Source: Granulosicoccus sp964390335 (GTDB lineage: Bacteria > Pseudomonadota > Gammaproteobacteria > Granulosicoccales > Granulosicoccaceae). From it: DNA of 64,000 nucleotides. Position 1 is the stretch's first letter, and each line of letters opens with the position of its first letter. Positions 61,687 to 64,000 of this stretch are shown here, one piece after another. A model generated the notes under the pieces. That model ran no database searches. It worked only from the letters and a program-made list of their open reading frames with translations, and was not told where the DNA came from. The DNA lies in contig CAYMHU010000008.1 of assembly GCA_964390335.1 (NCBI GenBank), forward strand, positions 62,001 to 126,000, read 5' to 3'. The position numbers and the translations under genes are program-made.

Positions 61687-63282
61687 ATGAAAAAACTACT
61701 TGGATTGTTAGTACTCGTGCTGCCGTGGTCAGCTTATGCAAATATCACCGTGTATGGTGAATGTAATTATCGAGGTCCCGGTGTGACGTTGCAGGTAGGT
61801 GAATACGATGCAGCGAAGTTACGCGCCAATCGAATTCCTGAAGACGTAATCAAATCTGTTAAGGTCACTGAGGGTTATGTTGTTACCGTTTATGCAGATG
61901 ATAATTTCAGTGGCAAGTACGGCACTTTGCGCAGTAACGATGCCTGCCTCGACGGCGACGGCTTTGGTAATGTGATCAGCTCTTTGTCGGTTCGAGAATC
62001 GCTTGGGTTGGGTGCCATTGAGCCAGCCACAACGCCGACGCCCAGTCTGCTCGATAAGCAAAGCATGGTTACCGTGTACACCGATTGCAATCACCAAGGT
62101 CTATCAGCCTCATTTGAGGCAGGCGAGTACTTGCTATCGCAAATTAAGAAAAGCGGTATTGGTGATAACGAAATCTCGGCAGTCAAAGTGCCAGAAGGTA
62201 TGACCCTAACCGTATACGAAAATGATTTTCTGCGCGGCAACTACGGTACAGCAAAGGGCGATATTGCTTGCCTGGACGATGGCGATTTCGGTGGCAAAAT
62301 TTCTTCCTTAGCGGTGGCAGGAAAAGGAACCAGTGCTCCTGCAGTGGTTGCAGCACCCACCGTGGCCAAGCCAGAGCCAAGCGCAAACGCTGCGGAAAAA
62401 GTAAAAGTCGGCGTGTATGCCGGTTGTAATTACCGAGGCAACGCAATTGGCCTCGACGTTGGTGAATATACTGCAACCGATCTGAAACGCTTAGGCATGG
62501 ATGACAACACAGTTTCTTCTGTGAAAGTCGCGAAAGGCTATCAAGTAGAGCTTTTCGAGAACGATTTTTTTAGAGGCCGATCTGGCACATTACGCAGTGA
62601 AGATGATTGTCTAAGGAACGATAATTTTGACGATACGGTGTCATCACTTATTGTTAGTCGCGATAAACGCGCAACCATGCCCACCTTTGGTAACAACACT
62701 GAAGGTCGCAAGGCAAATGATGTGGTCTCGGTGTATTTACACTGTAACTACCGTGGTGGTAGCGCAAGCCTGCCGGTTGGTCGCTATAACACTGCAGCGA
62801 TGAAGGCTGCACGCATCGGCAACGATACTATTTCGTCTATTAAGGTGTCCAGCGGTTATCAAGTCACCTTATATGAAGGCGGCAAATTCGATACGAACGG
62901 GGTGGTTATCACTGCAAACGATGATTGCCTGGACGATAACAACCTCAATGAGAAAGTGTCGTCAATGGTTGTCGAGCGTATCGGCGCATCGTCGAACTCT
63001 GATGCCAAATTGTCCAACTCTAATAGCCTGAGCATCCCTGCTAAGCAGCAATCAAATGACGGCTCACAAGCATTAGTGGATGGTTTAACCTGCATGCAGG
63101 ATTACGTTGATAAAAATATCTGCGATGCAGAACGTTGGACCATTATGAATCGCCGATGTGGTCTGAAAAACGCTAAAGAGTTATCGGATGGTTATCTGGA
63201 AGGTCATGTAAAAGCCGGTAACTGTAAAGCTGAATACTGGAATGAGTTGGTTCGCCGAACCGCTAATCCAAGCCTTCGCTAG
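61687..63282 (+). CDS. Exported protein of four beta/gamma-crystallin-like units
   Basis: ATG 61687 with GGAG 8 bases before it; signal peptide ends SAYA. The 531-residue precursor has four copies of an 85-residue unit, starting near 20, 115, 235 and 345. Each unit opens VxVYxxCNYRG, has a central SVKV-x-GYxVxLYENDFFxG and ends DDCL-x-NxFxxxVSSLxV. This is the two-Greek-key crystallin/inhibitor I36 pattern, and each unit carries two conserved Cys and acidic loops suitable for calcium. A Cys-rich tail (about 460-531: LTCMQDYVDKNICDAERWTIMNRRC) follows. Secreted or periplasmic; role unknown. Confidence 0.82.
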   Translation: MKKLLGLLVLVLPWSAYANITVYGECNYRGPGVTLQVGEYDAAKLRANRIPEDVIKSVKVTEGYVVTVYADDNFSGKYGTLRSNDACLDGDGFGNVISSLSVRESLGLGAIEPATTPTPSLLDKQSMVTVYTDCNHQGLSASFEAGEYLLSQIKKSGIGDNEISAVKVPEGMTLTVYENDFLRGNYGTAKGDIACLDDGDFGGKISSLAVAGKGTSAPAVVAAPTVAKPEPSANAAEKVKVGVYAGCNYRGNAIGLDVGEYTATDLKRLGMDDNTVSSVKVAKGYQVELFENDFFRGRSGTLRSEDDCLRNDNFDDTVSSLIVSRDKRATMPTFGNNTEGRKANDVVSVYLHCNYRGGSASLPVGRYNTAAMKAARIGNDTISSIKVSSGYQVTLYEGGKFDTNGVVITANDDCLDDNNLNEKVSSMVVERIGASSNSDAKLSNSNSLSIPAKQQSNDGSQALVDGLTCMQDYVDKNICDAERWTIMNRRCGLKNAKELSDGYLEGHVKAGNCKAEYWNELVRRTANPSLR

Positions 63283-63285
63283 TAC

Positions 63286-63319
63286 ATTGGGCATACCTTG
63301 ATCGCAAGGTATGCCCAAT
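63286..63319. terminator. Rho-independent terminator
   Basis: A perfect 15-bp stem (ATTGGGCATACCTTG with CAAGGTATGCCCAAT) with a 4-base loop and CTTTGTT following, 4 bases after the crystallin-like gene stop. Confidence 0.88.
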
Positions 63320-63373
63320 CTTTGTTAGTCCTTGTATACTGTTCCCAAATTCCATTCAACGTGAGTTAACACC

Positions 63374-64000
63374 ATGAAGCCTTTGTGCCTTGTGATCACT
63401 GCTTGTAGTGCAGTGTTTCTTAGCAGTTGTACTACCGTTAAATACAATACGCTTGAAAAAATCGGTATTCATAAACGCGATTTATTGGTCGCAAATGTTG
63501 AAGACGCTCGGGATGCGCAAAAAGATGCGCAAGAGCAGTTTAAAGACGCGTTAGAGCGATTCGGTTCAGTGGTGCAAATTGAAGAAACCGGGCTCAAGAA
63601 AGCCTACGATCGACTCAGTGACGAGTACGACGATAGCAAAGATGCTGCAGAGGAAGTTTCTGAAGAAATCGATGAAGTGGAAGAAGTGGCTAATGATCTG
63701 TTCGCTGAATGGGAAACAGAATTAGAAGAATACACCGATGCCAATCTACGTCGTACCAGCGAAGATCAACTACGCAAGACGCGTTCGCGATACAAAGAGA
63801 TGTTAGCGAGCATGCAGGCGGCAGAGGCCAGTATGGATCCTGTTCTCAAGACATTTCGTAATAATGTACTGTTTCTGAAACATAATTTGAACGCGCAAGC
63901 GGTTGGATCGCTAAAAGGCACTTTTCAGAACCTGGAGGGTGATATAGACCGGCTTATTGATCAAATGAATCAATCCATTGAGCGATCAAACGAATTTATC
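63374..64000 (+). CDS. DUF2959 lipoprotein, 3' end missing
   Basis: From ATG 63374 the frame stays open for 209 codons to the right edge. Lipobox ends at Cys19 (FLSSC). The rest is a long helical/coiled-coil protein with the DUF2959 text: LEKIGIHKRDLLVANVEDARDAQKDAQEQFKDALERFGSVV, VEEVANDLFAEWETELEEYTDANLRR, and LKHNLNAQAVGSLKG. Membrane-anchored, function unknown. Confidence 0.9.
   Translation, partial: MKPLCLVITACSAVFLSSCTTVKYNTLEKIGIHKRDLLVANVEDARDAQKDAQEQFKDALERFGSVVQIEETGLKKAYDRLSDEYDDSKDAAEEVSEEIDEVEEVANDLFAEWETELEEYTDANLRRTSEDQLRKTRSRYKEMLASMQAAEASMDPVLKTFRNNVLFLKHNLNAQAVGSLKGTFQNLEGDIDRLIDQMNQSIERSNEFI

Overview
The window looks like a chromosomal segment of a marine-type gammaproteobacterium. 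The blocks surE-pcm-nlpD-rpoS and trxB / ftsK-lolA-rarA (with aat close by) are arranged as in Gammaproteobacteria, and secreted, surface-bound and osmolyte-related proteins are abundant. No rRNA, prophage, transposase or CRISPR array was seen. The genus cannot be fixed from the sequence alone.

Layout. 1-9.2 kb: the start of an astacin metalloprotease (cut by the left edge), an MFS exporter, a GH20 hexosaminidase lipoprotein, a DMT permease, an M42 peptidase of the type linked to the osmolyte NAGGN, and a solitary HipA/YjjJ kinase in AT-rich DNA next to tRNA-Arg(CCT). 9.2-24.2 kb: a cell-surface block with a PilZ-like protein, an Rhs-type protein ending in a class 3 lipase, a galactose-oxidase-like lipoprotein carrying five PA14 modules, and a 2472-residue DUF4347/beta-helix/cadherin protein. 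24.3-29.1 kb: yheT, then surE-pcm-nlpD-rpoS. 29.2-40.2 kb: housekeeping genes hom, thrC, aat, a COG3146 acyltransferase, trxB, ftsK, lolA and rarA.

40.2-50.9 kb: a BCCT osmolyte carrier interrupted by a 100-N scaffold gap whose two flanks are the same 55 bases; two exported thioredoxins; an oxidoreductase; queG with a ChrR-like cupin; and a lexA whose DNA-reading helix and candidate operator (GAAC-N7-GAAC) resemble the alphaproteobacterial SOS system rather than the E. coli one, followed by small genes, an SRAP protein and nth. 51-64 kb: a 716-residue protein with a SpoT-like HD domain and a decayed second copy, a spondin-Fn3 protein, DUF2853, a cyclic-nucleotide-binding patatin phospholipase, DUF3047, a CtaA-type heme A synthase, a ComEA-like HhH protein, apt, DUF533, a protein of four beta/gamma-crystallin-like units, and the start of a DUF2959 lipoprotein (cut by the right edge).

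Together the accessory genes suggest a cell that breaks down and adheres to polymers outside the cell (astacin, chitobiase, galactose oxidase with PA14, cadherin adhesin, Rhs-lipase) and handles osmotic stress (BCCT, M42). The strongest unusual signals are the lexA/operator pair, the five-PA14 galactose oxidase, the doubled HD protein, the Cys4 insert in threonine synthase, and the assembly artefact in the BCCT gene.
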